Shown here one piece after another: positions 17,036 through 25,616 of a stretch of DNA of 37,338 nucleotides. The notes beneath the pieces are model-generated. The model was not told where the DNA came from. It was given only the letters and a program-made list of their open reading frames with translations, and did no database searches. The DNA lies in the NCBI RefSeq assembly GCF_001399455.2, contig NZ_LLEI02000030.1:1-37338 (forward strand), read 5' to 3'. The translations under genes and the position numbers were made by a program. The stretch is from Vibrio bivalvicida (GTDB lineage Bacteria > Pseudomonadota > Gammaproteobacteria > Enterobacterales > Vibrionaceae). Position 1 is the stretch's first letter; each line of letters opens with the position of its first letter.

Positions 17036-18490
17036 TTATAGTTTGGGTACCGGCACAACTTCAACAGTGAAGTTTTTAATTCCGTACGCTTCTAACTCTT
17101 GGTCGCTAAGAGAATAGTCAGTAGGTTCAGAAAGCACAGCGCGTTTCGTACGACTACCCAATGGAATAGTTTCGCCGAATCTAACGTCTGAACCAAATGA
17201 TGCATCCGCAAAAAACTCACCGGTAATTTGCGTTTGTATCGGTCTTAACACTTGACCCAATAAACTTTTCACGTTGTCAGCACCATATTCGCGTAACAAC
17301 CAAGGCCAATCCCATTCGTTCGATGTCGCCGGGATATTGCGATGTTCATATTGATACTTCAGGTTTTTGTCATTACCACCGTTTCGTCCAATGACCCAAT
17401 TTGCTGTATAGGTAGGTCGATTATCTGGGTGGTGACTTAATGCATTCCCCGACCATCTCATGAAGCCTGTCATAGCAACTTCATAACTTAGCTCTGCATT
17501 GAATGAATATGGGTAGCTGATCGAAGAGCGAAATACTTCCATAAACACTTCTTGTTTAGTATTCGGCGCTACATTCACAACAATCGTATTGGAGATACCT
17601 TTCGTCTCTGAATCTCCATTTGTTGTTGCCCAGCTTTGATTTGCACCAATTTCTATTGAAAGCTCTGTTTCACCCACTAAAGGCCACTTAAACTTATTTT
17701 TTGTCGACACTTTTTGGCTCAAACCATACGTATCAGTTTTAGACCAATTAGTTGATTTTTCATATTTAAAAGTAACACGATATTGTTGTTCTAGATCGGA
17801 CTCATTGGTCACAACCTCAGAACGTCGACCGATAAGCTCTTTATCTGACTGGGTAATCTGCCCGGCATTAAACGTTTCTGGGTCAATATGGTATTGGAAA
17901 CCAGTGACATCCATTTTCAAACGTTCATTGCAACGGTAGCCTTCACATGAGCCTGAGTCATCTGCATCAATATCATAGTGCCCTAGGCCATCTGTCGATG
18001 TGATCATATCATCGCCAACATACTTACTACCGGTTCCCCCAGCCCAGCCAAAACCAAGGTAATGAGCAAGCAATGCAAGGGGCTTGTAGAACTCTTGCTT
18101 GTTGATGAGATGCCACTCTGTGTAAGCCTCATCATTTTCAGGTAAAACTAATGCCGCGTAGGCTGGAATACTGTGATCTGGTGGAGTGTTGTAGGTACAC
18201 CATGTCGTACCCGCTAATTGGTCTTGTTTAATGGTTCCGTTGTAGCCCGAGCCCATCAAAACATAACCATCTGAAATATTGGTAATTTGCCACGGCCCCA
18301 TTTGACCAATGAGTTCTGATTTAATCGGCATAACCTCTTCAGAGGTAATAGGTCGAAATCCTATTTCGCAACTTTGGCCTTGAAGTTTAATATCCAATAT
18401 ATCCACTGCTGCATAAAGGTTGCTCGACATTAATCCTGCTACAACCGAGGTAGCTAGTAACGTTGTTTTTAAAACCTTATTTTTATTCAC
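17036..18490 (-). CDS. Proaerolysin-family pore-forming toxin
   Basis: This 484-residue protein closely resembles Aeromonas proaerolysin. Recognisable landmarks are the stretch TNWSKTDTYGLS near 247-258, KNKFKWPLVGETELSIE (about 264-280), HPDNRP, the Trp-rich segment EWDWPW, and VLRPIQTQITGEF. Four cysteines at 41, 98, 182 and 187 match the two disulfides of aerolysin. The signal peptide is about 1-27. A basic site SRTKR (446-450) precedes a 34-residue C-terminal peptide, the place where proaerolysin is cut to become active. The mature toxin binds GPI-anchored proteins and makes heptameric pores. The start is GTG with AGGAA six bases upstream. It is convergent with the protease gene and divergent from tlh. 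Confidence 0.92.
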   Translation of the reverse strand: MNKNKVLKTTLLATSVVAGLMSSNLYAAVDILDIKLQGQSCEIGFRPITSEEVMPIKSELIGQMGPWQITNISDGYVLMGSGYNGTIKQDQLAGTTWCTYNTPPDHSIPAYAALVLPENDEAYTEWHLINKQEFYKPLALLAHYLGFGWAGGTGSKYVGDDMITSTDGLGHYDIDADDSGSCEGYRCNERLKMDVTGFQYHIDPETFNAGQITQSDKELIGRRSEVVTNESDLEQQYRVTFKYEKSTNWSKTDTYGLSQKVSTKNKFKWPLVGETELSIEIGANQSWATTNGDSETKGISNTIVVNVAPNTKQEVFMEVFRSSISYPYSFNAELSYEVAMTGFMRWSGNALSHHPDNRPTYTANWVIGRNGGNDKNLKYQYEHRNIPATSNEWDWPWLLREYGADNVKSLLGQVLRPIQTQITGEFFADASFGSDVRFGETIPLGSRTKRAVLSEPTDYSLSDQELEAYGIKNFTVEVVPVPKL

Positions 18491-18604
18491 GTTATATTCC
18501 TATAAATTAATGGGATACGATGCGAAATATACAATTACTCCGCACGTTTTTTGTACTCCCAATAACCAATAAGAATAAAGCTTTAAATACTATTAACGGA
18601 CAAA

Positions 18605-18619
18605 ATGTCACATTGACAT
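18605..18619. promoter_or_regulatory. Inverted repeat in the aerolysin-tlh divergent region
   Basis: ATGTCA-CAT-TGACAT has perfect six-base arms. It lies 115 bases upstream of the aerolysin start and about 290 bases upstream of tlh, so it may be an operator for the toxin gene. The regulator is not identified. Confidence 0.4.
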
Positions 18620-18846
18620 ATTATTTTTCTTCATGAACATTGTTGATTGATTTTCAATCTGTTAAATTCAAAATAGCCAATAAATACATTAGTTTTTGTT
18701 AAATTAATCACACCTTAAATTGCACCTCCTAATTTAGAAGATTAAATAATGATCAATTCTAATTTAGCTTTTTCTCAACAAGGGAATTATTTGATCTTAG
18801 TTCACCTTTAAATACATTCATGAAACCTATTCTTTGACTCAACACA

Positions 18847-18860
18847 ATCTCATATGAGAT
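18847..18860. promoter_or_regulatory. 14-bp perfect palindrome upstream of tlh
   Basis: ATCTCATATGAGAT reads the same on both strands and sits 51 bases before the tlh start, where a promoter or the start of transcription would be expected. It could be an operator bound by a dimeric regulator. The rest of the 18491-18911 spacer is AT-rich and shows no gene. Confidence 0.45.
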
Positions 18861-18911
18861 ACAGATCGGAGGAGCTATTACTCTACCAATCAACAATTAT
18901 GAGAACGTTTT

Positions 18912-20153
18912 ATGAAGAATGCACTTTTACTGGCTAGTTCGTTGATCGCGATACCGGCATTTTCTGCTGAACAACCTATCACACCCGAAGCGGTAACTGC
19001 AGCGTACGCCGCAACCGTTCAAAATGACGAAACCTACACCTATGTGAGATGCTGGTATCGTCCTGCTCAAACTCACGACGATCCTGCAACCTCATGGGAA
19101 TGGGCGCTTGATAGTGATGGCGAATACCTAAAAATACACGGTTACTGGTGGTCTTCGGTCTCGTTTAAAAACATGTTTTACACCAACACACCACAATCAG
19201 TTATAAAACAGCGTTGCCAGGAAACACTTAACGTGAACCACAGTACCGCTGATATGCTTTACTACGCATCCGACAATCGTTTTTCTTACAATCACTCGAT
19301 TTGGACGAATGACAATACATCATCAAGTAAAATCAACCGCTTAGTTGCTTTCGGCGACAGCCTATCGGATACCGGAAATCTATTTAATGGCTCGCAGTGG
19401 GTATTTCCAAATGCCAATTCTTGGTTCTTAGGCCACTTCTCAAATGGTTTTGTGTGGACAGAGTATTTGGCTGAGGCTAAAGACGTTCCTTTATACAATT
19501 GGTCAGTTGGTGGTGCAGCTGGCACAAACCAGTACGTTGCGCTAACAGGCATTTATGACCAGGTAACCTCTTACCTAACGTACATGAAGATGGCCAAAAA
19601 CTATGACCCTAAGAACTCATTGTTTACGCTTGAATTCGGCTTAAATGACTTTATGAATTACAACCGAGAAGTCTCTGATGTAAAAGCCGATTTGAGCAGT
19701 GCACTTATTCGACTCACAGACGCAGGTGCTCAGCACCTAATTTTATTGACGCTACCTGATGCGACAAAAGCACCACAGTTTAAATATTCAACCCAGCAAG
19801 AAATCGATACTGTACGAGCTAAGATTGTTGAGTTTAATGCCTTTATCAAAGAACAAGCGGCCCTGTACAAGAGCAAAGGGATTAATATTGTTCTCTACGA
19901 CGCAAACACACTATTTAATTCAATGACGAGTAAGCCTCAAGAATACGGCTTCGCAAACTCTACAGATGCATGTTTGGACATCAATCGCAGCTCAGCACTC
20001 GATTATCTGTACAGCCACAGTTTTACTAATGATTGTGCCTATCATGGCTCCGATAAGTACGTATTTTGGGGCGTCACGCACCCAACAACCGCAGCGCATA
20101 AATACATAGCAGACAAGATTATTCAAGAAGAGTTAAGCAAGTTCCCGTTCTAA
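18912..20153 (+). CDS. tlh: Thermolabile hemolysin, GDSL phospholipase
   Basis: This 413-residue secreted phospholipase A/lysophospholipase is the TLH (lecithin-dependent hemolysin) of vibrios. The signal peptide is about 1-19. A small N-terminal domain (about 20-140) precedes the SGNH hydrolase domain. The GDSLSDTGN block is at 148-156 with Ser150 as nucleophile, the Gly block SVGGAAGT is at 198-205, GLND is at 243-246, and the final block FWGVTHPT holds His390. The usual Asp two residues from the triad position is Gly387, as in the Vibrio vulnificus enzyme reported to use a Ser-His-chloride triad. A weak ribosome site precedes ATG at 18912. A terminator follows. Confidence 0.93.
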   Translation: MKNALLLASSLIAIPAFSAEQPITPEAVTAAYAATVQNDETYTYVRCWYRPAQTHDDPATSWEWALDSDGEYLKIHGYWWSSVSFKNMFYTNTPQSVIKQRCQETLNVNHSTADMLYYASDNRFSYNHSIWTNDNTSSSKINRLVAFGDSLSDTGNLFNGSQWVFPNANSWFLGHFSNGFVWTEYLAEAKDVPLYNWSVGGAAGTNQYVALTGIYDQVTSYLTYMKMAKNYDPKNSLFTLEFGLNDFMNYNREVSDVKADLSSALIRLTDAGAQHLILLTLPDATKAPQFKYSTQQEIDTVRAKIVEFNAFIKEQAALYKSKGINIVLYDANTLFNSMTSKPQEYGFANSTDACLDINRSSALDYLYSHSFTNDCAYHGSDKYVFWGVTHPTTAAHKYIADKIIQEELSKFPF

Positions 20154-20162
20154 AAGCACTTG

Positions 20163-20189
20163 GGCAGAGGATCAGTCCTCTGCCTTTTT
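20163..20189 (+). terminator. Rho-independent terminator after tlh
   Basis: GGCAGAGGA-TCAG-TCCTCTGCC is a nine-pair stem followed by TTTTTA on the plus strand. It separates tlh from the convergent MFS gene, whose stop is at 20203. Confidence 0.9.
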
Positions 20190-20202
20190 ATTGTTGCACT
20201 TT

Positions 20203-21372
20203 CTACGCAACTGCCCTATTGGCCTTATAGGTATTCACACCAAAGAGAGTGATAATCGCTAGTACAAAAGGCAAAACGTAAATATTCATAGCTTGCCATC
20301 CGACCGTAGACTCCAGCCAACCTGACATTAACGCCGTAACGGTGACACAGCTAAAAACAAAAAACTCGTTGAATGCTTGAGCCTTCGATTTATTGGCTGG
20401 TTTGTATGACTGACTAAACAACCCCGTGGCAGCAATAAACATAAAATTCCAACCTACGCCAAGCAATATCAACGCAACACTAAAGTGCCAAATAGATTGA
20501 CCGTGAATGTTAATGGCAATACACAAAACAAACAGTAATCCACCAGCAAGAATCATCGCCCTTGCTCCAAATCGTTCAATCAGACTACCTGTAAAAAATG
20601 CTGGGACAAACATTCCAAGTACATGCCATTCAATAACACCTGCTGCTTTGTTAAAATCAAATCCACAACCTATCATCGCAAGTGGTGTTGCCGTCATTAA
20701 GATGTTCATGACAGCATAAGCGACCATAGCGGCAAACACTGAAATCATAAAGTTAGGCGCTTTAATGATCTCACTGAGTGGTTGAGCTGAATGTGCTTCA
20801 GTGCGAGTTAGCGATTTAGGAAAACTGATCGTCTGTAATAAACACAACGCAACAATATTAAGCACAATCAAAGACATAAATGCGCCTACATACAAGCCAT
20901 CACTCGACCATTGCTGTGAATAGATCGCTAGATTAGGCCCGAGTATAGCGGCTAAAACACCACCAGCCATAGAGATGGATATAGCCCGATGCCTAGCGCT
21001 TTCATCACACACTTCTATCGCTGCAAAACGATATAGAGTGCCAAAACCAATGCCGATACCAAGTAAGAACGTGCCAAAGCAGAATAGATAGAATGTTTGC
21101 TGAGACAATGCGTAGGTTGCAATCGAAGCACCAATGATGCCCACTATGTTGCCTATGCTAAATCCCTTTCTTCGCCCAAGGTTTCCCATAATTAAAGAGG
21201 CTGGAATTGTCGCACTCATCAAACCTAAAAATTGTAGAGCAACCGGAAGAGTAATGAGGCTAGCACTCGGCGCCAGCGTTTTACCAACTAAGCCAATGAC
21301 AGAAATCAATAGAATGTTTCCCGTCATTAAAAGAGCCTGACATAACGATAGCAGCCATACGTTTCGATTCAT
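20203..21372 (-). CDS. MFS transporter
   Basis: This 389-residue major facilitator has about 12 membrane helices. The loop between helices 2 and 3 carries NLGRRKG, the usual MFS motif A in shortened form, and the central loop (about 190-210) is short. Its ATG overlaps the stop of the racemase gene (ATGA at 21369-21372), so the two are translationally coupled and may act on related compounds, for example export or uptake of an amino acid or its D-form. The substrate cannot be read from the sequence; a drug or sugar carrier is equally possible. Confidence 0.8.
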   Translation of the reverse strand: MNRNVWLLSLCQALLMTGNILLISVIGLVGKTLAPSASLITLPVALQFLGLMSATIPASLIMGNLGRRKGFSIGNIVGIIGASIATYALSQQTFYLFCFGTFLLGIGIGFGTLYRFAAIEVCDESARHRAISISMAGGVLAAILGPNLAIYSQQWSSDGLYVGAFMSLIVLNIVALCLLQTISFPKSLTRTEAHSAQPLSEIIKAPNFMISVFAAMVAYAVMNILMTATPLAMIGCGFDFNKAAGVIEWHVLGMFVPAFFTGSLIERFGARAMILAGGLLFVLCIAINIHGQSIWHFSVALILLGVGWNFMFIAATGLFSQSYKPANKSKAQAFNEFFVFSCVTVTALMSGWLESTVGWQAMNIYVLPFVLAIITLFGVNTYKANRAVA

Positions 21373-22061
21373 CTTAACGCCTCTTTAACCGCTGCCTGCG
21401 TATGGATCGCAACAGTATCAAACAACGGGATTCGGGTGTCTTTCTGCTCGACTAGTAACCCTATTTCTGTACAACCTAAAATCACGCCTTGTGCACCAGA
21501 TGCAGTAAGGTCTTCAATAATCGTCAAATAATCATCTTTTGAGGATCTCTTTATTTCACCTAGGCAAAGCTCATTGTAGATAATATCGTGGACAAGTTTT
21601 CGCTGCACACCATTGGGAGTGATCACTTCTATACCAAATTTGTCTGTGAGCCTTTGTTTATAGAAATCTTGCTCCATCGTAAAAGCTGTGCCAAGCAATC
21701 CTACTCGAGTAATGCCCTTTCGCTGTAGTTGTTCTCCAGTACAATCTGCAATGTGGAGCAGAGGTATATCGACAGAATCCACCACTTGGCCGGCAACTTT
21801 ATGCATCGTGTTTGTAGCAATAAGAATGAAGTCAGCACCCGCCCTTTCTATAGATCGCGCAGCCTGACATAGAAGGTCCGCGCTAGCTTGCCAGTCGCCA
21901 CTACGCTGTAAAGCTTCAACTTCAGCAAAATCGACGCTATTTAGGATTACTTTTGCAGAGTGTAATCCGCCTTTTTGCTGTTTAATACCTTCATTTAGCT
22001 GCTGGTAATAAACCGCAGTTGACTCCCAACTCATACCACCGATCATGCCAATTGTTTTCAT
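21369..22061 (-). CDS. Aspartate/glutamate racemase family protein (YgeA-like)
   Basis: This 230-residue cofactor-independent racemase starts with MIGGMSWEST. Thr83 sits in ATNTMHK where most relatives have the first catalytic Cys, and Cys197 sits in GCTEI. The Thr83/Cys197 pair at these exact positions is the arrangement described for the E. coli L-aspartate/glutamate-specific racemase YgeA, so a similar one-sided substrate preference is likely. The ATG at 22061 has an AG-rich ribosome site (GGGGAAAGGGA) directly upstream. It forms a two-gene unit with the MFS carrier, with a terminator upstream that isolates it from phaC. Confidence 0.85.
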   Translation of the reverse strand: MKTIGMIGGMSWESTAVYYQQLNEGIKQQKGGLHSAKVILNSVDFAEVEALQRSGDWQASADLLCQAARSIERAGADFILIATNTMHKVAGQVVDSVDIPLLHIADCTGEQLQRKGITRVGLLGTAFTMEQDFYKQRLTDKFGIEVITPNGVQRKLVHDIIYNELCLGEIKRSSKDDYLTIIEDLTASGAQGVILGCTEIGLLVEQKDTRIPLFDTVAIHTQAAVKEALR

Positions 22062-22124
22062 TCCCTTTCCCCTAAATTGACCCCAGTTGATCCAATTAAA
22101 CAGATATCGAAAACCATTACAAAC

Positions 22125-22164
22125 AAAAAAGCCCCTAGCATGGCTGACGCTAAGGGCTTTTTCT
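22125..22164 (-). terminator. Terminator at the end of the PHB operon
   Basis: AGCCC-C-TAGC and GCTA-A-GGGCT form a long stem around a 9-base loop (22130-22159), flanked by A6 on the left and T5 on the right. On the minus strand it ends in a T run after phaC; on the plus strand it would also work, so it is probably bidirectional. Confidence 0.85.
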
Positions 22165-22177
22165 TATTTAGCACAAC

Positions 22178-23956
22178 TTAGTTGGTGTCTGTAATCGGTA
22201 GAACCTGTTTTACATAGTTGCCAGGTGACGGCCCCAATACAGGGAACTGTTCGCTACCAACTTTAAACGGCTCCACCTGCTCTTCAGGATTAAAACCTAA
22301 TAACCACTGGTGCCAATGAGTCCACCAAGAGCCTTCAGTATGATCAGCATTGGCTAACCACTCATCCGCACTATCGTCCAAAGAATCGTTAGTCCAGAAA
22401 CCATATTTGCCTTTTTCAGGATGGTTTATGATACCTGCGATGTGCCCGGACTCACCCAGTACAAATGTTTTATTACCACCCACATTGAGCGCACCACGAT
22501 ACGTCCCCTGCCACAGAGCAATATGGTCTTCCTTCGTTGAAATAAAGTAGCTTGGTACTTTAATTTTATTCAGGTCGATCCATACTCCTCCAATTTTGAC
22601 ACCCTTATCTTCAACCAACTTATTGTTTAAATAGAGCTCTCGAAGCATAAAGTTGTGAGTATTAGCGGCTACATTGGTGCTATCACTATTCCAGTACAGC
22701 AAATCAAAGTCGACAGGACTGTTACCCTTCAAGTAATTATCTACGTAGTAATTCCAGTACAAGCTGTTTTCACGTAGCAAACTGAAAGTTACACTAAGGG
22801 AACGTCCATCCATATAGCCTTTGGCATTGTTTTGCGCTTCTATCGCATCAATAATGGTGTCATTGATGTAAGCACCGACTTCTCCCGGTTGAGAAAAATC
22901 CAACAGCGTAGTGAAGAAAGACGCACTTTTAATGCGCTTTTTCATTCGTTTGGCGGCGTAGTAGGCAATAGTGGAAGCGAGGACTGTCCCACCAATACAA
23001 TAACCCGCTGCATTAATTTGATCTTGACCGGTAATGTCTTCAATGGCCGATACTGCTTTAGCAACGCCTTCTGTCACATAGTCCCCAAACTCAACGTTGC
23101 GCTGTTCTTTGCTTGGGTTACGCCATGAGATCATAAAGACCGCATGCCCCTGCTCTAACAGCCAGCGAACCATTGAGTTTTTCTCACGCAAATCAAGAAT
23201 ATAGTACTTATTGATAAACGGCGGTACGATCAGCAGTGGGGTTGCATTGACCTTTTCGGTCATAGGGCGGTACTGAATCAGTTCAAACAGTTCATTTTGA
23301 TAAACAACATCGCCTTGCGTATTGGCAATGTCCTCTCCGATTCGGAATGCATTATTGTTTGTCATTCGAATCTTCAAGATATCAGCGCTCGACTCAACAT
23401 CTTCTTTTAACTGCTCCAAACCTGCAAGTAGGTTTTCACCATTTTGCTCTAACGTTAGCTTAAGCAGTTCTGGGTTGGTCGCAATGTAATTGCTTGGAGA
23501 CATTGCATTGATGGCTTGACGCGAGAAAAAGCTAATGCGCTCTTTACTCTTCTCATCTAGACCTTCGATACTTTCTATCGTTTCAAGGTAAGTTTTGCTG
23601 AATAGAAGATAAGATTGCTTGATAAAGTTATAAAAGATGTCTTTTTGCCACTCTTCGTGTGCAAAACGTTTGTCACCTTTCTCTGCTTGCACAATCTCTT
23701 CTGTATTGGCCGTAAGTGCGACATTTTGCCAAATTTGTAGCTGCTGCTGCCACCAGTCAGCTTGAATTTTAAGCAATACAGCAGGTTGATTTGCTGCACT
23801 TTCGAAAAGCTTTGTTGTATCTTCGAAATTGACCTCTTGCATCGCTTTATTTAGGGGAGAGTTTGCGGCTGCCCTGCTGAGTTCTAGATCTTCCCACCAT
23901 TTTTGATTGGTTTCTTGGAGCTTAACAAGGTAGTCCGAAAAGAAGTGTTGTAACAT
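22178..23956 (-). CDS. phaC: Class I polyhydroxyalkanoate synthase
   Basis: This 592-residue synthase polymerises 3-hydroxyacyl-CoA into PHA on the granule surface. The lipase-like box GYCIGG at 318-323 supplies the catalytic Cys320. Asp477 (in KEDHIA) and His505 (in GESGHIAG) complete the triad. An N-terminal domain of about 200 residues is typical of class I, as is the length near 590. ATG at 23956 has AGGAG seven bases upstream. It is the last gene of the phaB-phaA-phaP-phaC operon and is preceded by a terminator-like hairpin that may lower its expression compared with phasin. Confidence 0.95.
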   Translation of the reverse strand: MLQHFFSDYLVKLQETNQKWWEDLELSRAAANSPLNKAMQEVNFEDTTKLFESAANQPAVLLKIQADWWQQQLQIWQNVALTANTEEIVQAEKGDKRFAHEEWQKDIFYNFIKQSYLLFSKTYLETIESIEGLDEKSKERISFFSRQAINAMSPSNYIATNPELLKLTLEQNGENLLAGLEQLKEDVESSADILKIRMTNNNAFRIGEDIANTQGDVVYQNELFELIQYRPMTEKVNATPLLIVPPFINKYYILDLREKNSMVRWLLEQGHAVFMISWRNPSKEQRNVEFGDYVTEGVAKAVSAIEDITGQDQINAAGYCIGGTVLASTIAYYAAKRMKKRIKSASFFTTLLDFSQPGEVGAYINDTIIDAIEAQNNAKGYMDGRSLSVTFSLLRENSLYWNYYVDNYLKGNSPVDFDLLYWNSDSTNVAANTHNFMLRELYLNNKLVEDKGVKIGGVWIDLNKIKVPSYFISTKEDHIALWQGTYRGALNVGGNKTFVLGESGHIAGIINHPEKGKYGFWTNDSLDDSADEWLANADHTEGSWWTHWHQWLLGFNPEEQVEPFKVGSEQFPVLGPSPGNYVKQVLPITDTN

Positions 23957-23976
23957 ATTGCTACTCCTAAGATCGG

Positions 23977-24000
23977 AAAAAATGCCGCCTTTCGGCGGCA
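23977..24000 (-). terminator. Terminator-like hairpin between phaP and phaC
   Basis: On the minus strand TGCCGCC-GAAA-GGCGGCA is followed by six T, the form of an intrinsic terminator, yet it lies inside the operon, 13 bases after the phasin stop and just before the phaC ribosome site. Partial termination would give much phasin and less synthase. Confidence 0.8.
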
Positions 24001-24012
24001 GAGAAGTCAGTG

Positions 24013-24360
24013 TTATGCAGGAGTCACTGTCTTAAGGTTTTCCGATGTTATTTGCTCAACATCATCTTTGAACTCTTTAGCAATTGACTGTAATTTATTG
24101 CTGTCGTCCATCATCTGCTGCGAGAGCTTCGTTAGTACATTTAGCTGTTGGCTATTGAATGCCGTTAGCGAAGTCACGTCTTTCACTTCACTAGCCGCTT
24201 TCATTTGAGTTAAACCCATTTCGCTGTATGTACGGATTGCATTTAGTTGAAGCTCAGTGAGCACTTCTACATTTTTAGTCACTAGCTTGTTGAATTTTAC
24301 GTACGGTTCTAGACCTTTTTCAGTTTGGTCAGTAAACGTTTTGAAGAAATCTGTGTACAT
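24013..24360 (-). CDS. phaP: Phasin, PHA granule-associated protein
   Basis: This 115-residue, almost wholly helical protein of the phasin family starts MYTDFFKTFTDQTEKGLEP and has amphipathic helices with regular Leu spacing (about 20-45 and 60-100). Phasins coat PHA granules and limit their size. The ATG at 24360 has AGGAG eight bases upstream; an in-frame GTG at 24369 lies inside that ribosome site and is unlikely to be used. It lies between phaA and phaC, as in other vibrios. Confidence 0.88.
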   Translation of the reverse strand: MYTDFFKTFTDQTEKGLEPYVKFNKLVTKNVEVLTELQLNAIRTYSEMGLTQMKAASEVKDVTSLTAFNSQQLNVLTKLSQQMMDDSNKLQSIAKEFKDDVEQITSENLKTVTPA

Positions 24361-24395
24361 GAGTATCACTCCTAAGTTAAATCTATTTAAATGGG

Positions 24396-25604
24396 TTAGT
24401 TAATTGATTTTATTACTACTGCAGTGCCCATACCGCCACCGACACAAAGTGAGGCGACACCGTATTGACCTTGCCCACGATTAAGCTCGTGGATTAGTGA
24501 AACCAGGATGCGGTTGCCAGATGCACCAAGGGGATGACCTAGTGCAATTGCACCGCCATTAGGGTTGGCTTTATCAAGAATTGATGACACCGATACTTGA
24601 TGCTTTTCTGCTAATTTATGCACCACACCAAGTGCTTGTGCCGCAAAGGCTTCATTCAGCTCATACACATCGATGTCGTCTGTTTTCAGCTCTGCTTTGG
24701 CTAGTGCTTTAGTCACAGCTTCAACAGGGCCAAGTCCCATAATTTCTGGCGCTAGACCCGACTGAGCGCAGCTTACAACTTCAGCAATGGGTGTTAAACC
24801 GTGCGCTTTTACAGCCGATTCACTCGCAACAACAATCGCACTTGCGCCATCGTTGATACCAGACGCATTACCCGCGGTCACTGTTCCTTCACGGTCGAAA
24901 GCTGGGCGAAGTTTAGCTAATCCACTCAATGTCGCGTCTGGTTTTGGGTACTCATCAGTATCGAAGACGATGGTTTCACGTCGCTTTTTAACGTCAACTG
25001 AGACAATTTCATTCTGGAACTTGCCTGCTTCGATAGCAGACACAGCCTTAAGCTGACTCGCAAGCGCATATTCATCTTGCTGTTCGCGCGAAAGTCCGAC
25101 CTCTTTTGCAACATTTTCCGCCGTTACACCCATGTGATACTGGTTGAACGCATCGGTTAAGCCGTCATTGATCAACAGGTCTGTCAGGTTCATGCTGCCC
25201 ATCTTATGGCCATCTCGAATTCCTGAAGGTACAGTGAAAGGAATTTGAGACATCACCTCAACCCCAGCAGCGACAACAACATCTGCATCTCCAGAACGAA
25301 TATGGCTGACGGCATCCATCACAGTTTTCATACCGCTGCCACACACCATGTTCAAAGAGTAGGCTGGAACTTCTTTGGGAATTCCCGCATAGATGGCAGC
25401 TTGACGTCCAACACCCATACCTTGACCGGCACTAACCACGTGACCCACGATAACTTCATCAATCACGTCAACGTTAATGTTGCTGTCAGATACCGCAGCC
25501 TTAATCGCAATTGACGCTAAGTTGCCAGCCGAGATGTCTTTTAATGAACCACCAAAAGCGCCGATAGGTGTACGCTTAGCACCAACAATAAATACTTTTT
25601 CCAT
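24396..25604 (-). CDS. phaA: Acetyl-CoA acetyltransferase
   Basis: This 402-residue thiolase condenses two acetyl-CoA into acetoacetyl-CoA, the first step of PHB synthesis. The three active-site parts are visible: Cys88 in MVCGSGM, His357 in ALGHPLGASG and Cys387 in CVGGGMG. The start is taken as ATG 25604 (MEKVFIVGAKRTP) because AGGAG lies eight bases before it; GTG at 25613 would sit only three bases from that site. The gene follows phaB by 12 bases and precedes phasin, so it is co-transcribed. Confidence 0.93.
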   Translation of the reverse strand: MEKVFIVGAKRTPIGAFGGSLKDISAGNLASIAIKAAVSDSNINVDVIDEVIVGHVVSAGQGMGVGRQAAIYAGIPKEVPAYSLNMVCGSGMKTVMDAVSHIRSGDADVVVAAGVEVMSQIPFTVPSGIRDGHKMGSMNLTDLLINDGLTDAFNQYHMGVTAENVAKEVGLSREQQDEYALASQLKAVSAIEAGKFQNEIVSVDVKKRRETIVFDTDEYPKPDATLSGLAKLRPAFDREGTVTAGNASGINDGASAIVVASESAVKAHGLTPIAEVVSCAQSGLAPEIMGLGPVEAVTKALAKAELKTDDIDVYELNEAFAAQALGVVHKLAEKHQVSVSSILDKANPNGGAIALGHPLGASGNRILVSLIHELNRGQGQYGVASLCVGGGMGTAVVIKSIN

Positions 25605-25616
25605 TTCACTCACTCC

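Noticed and set aside
25605..25613. GTG start for phaA at 25613
   Set aside because: It lies only three bases from the AGGAG site; ATG 25604 is at the usual distance.
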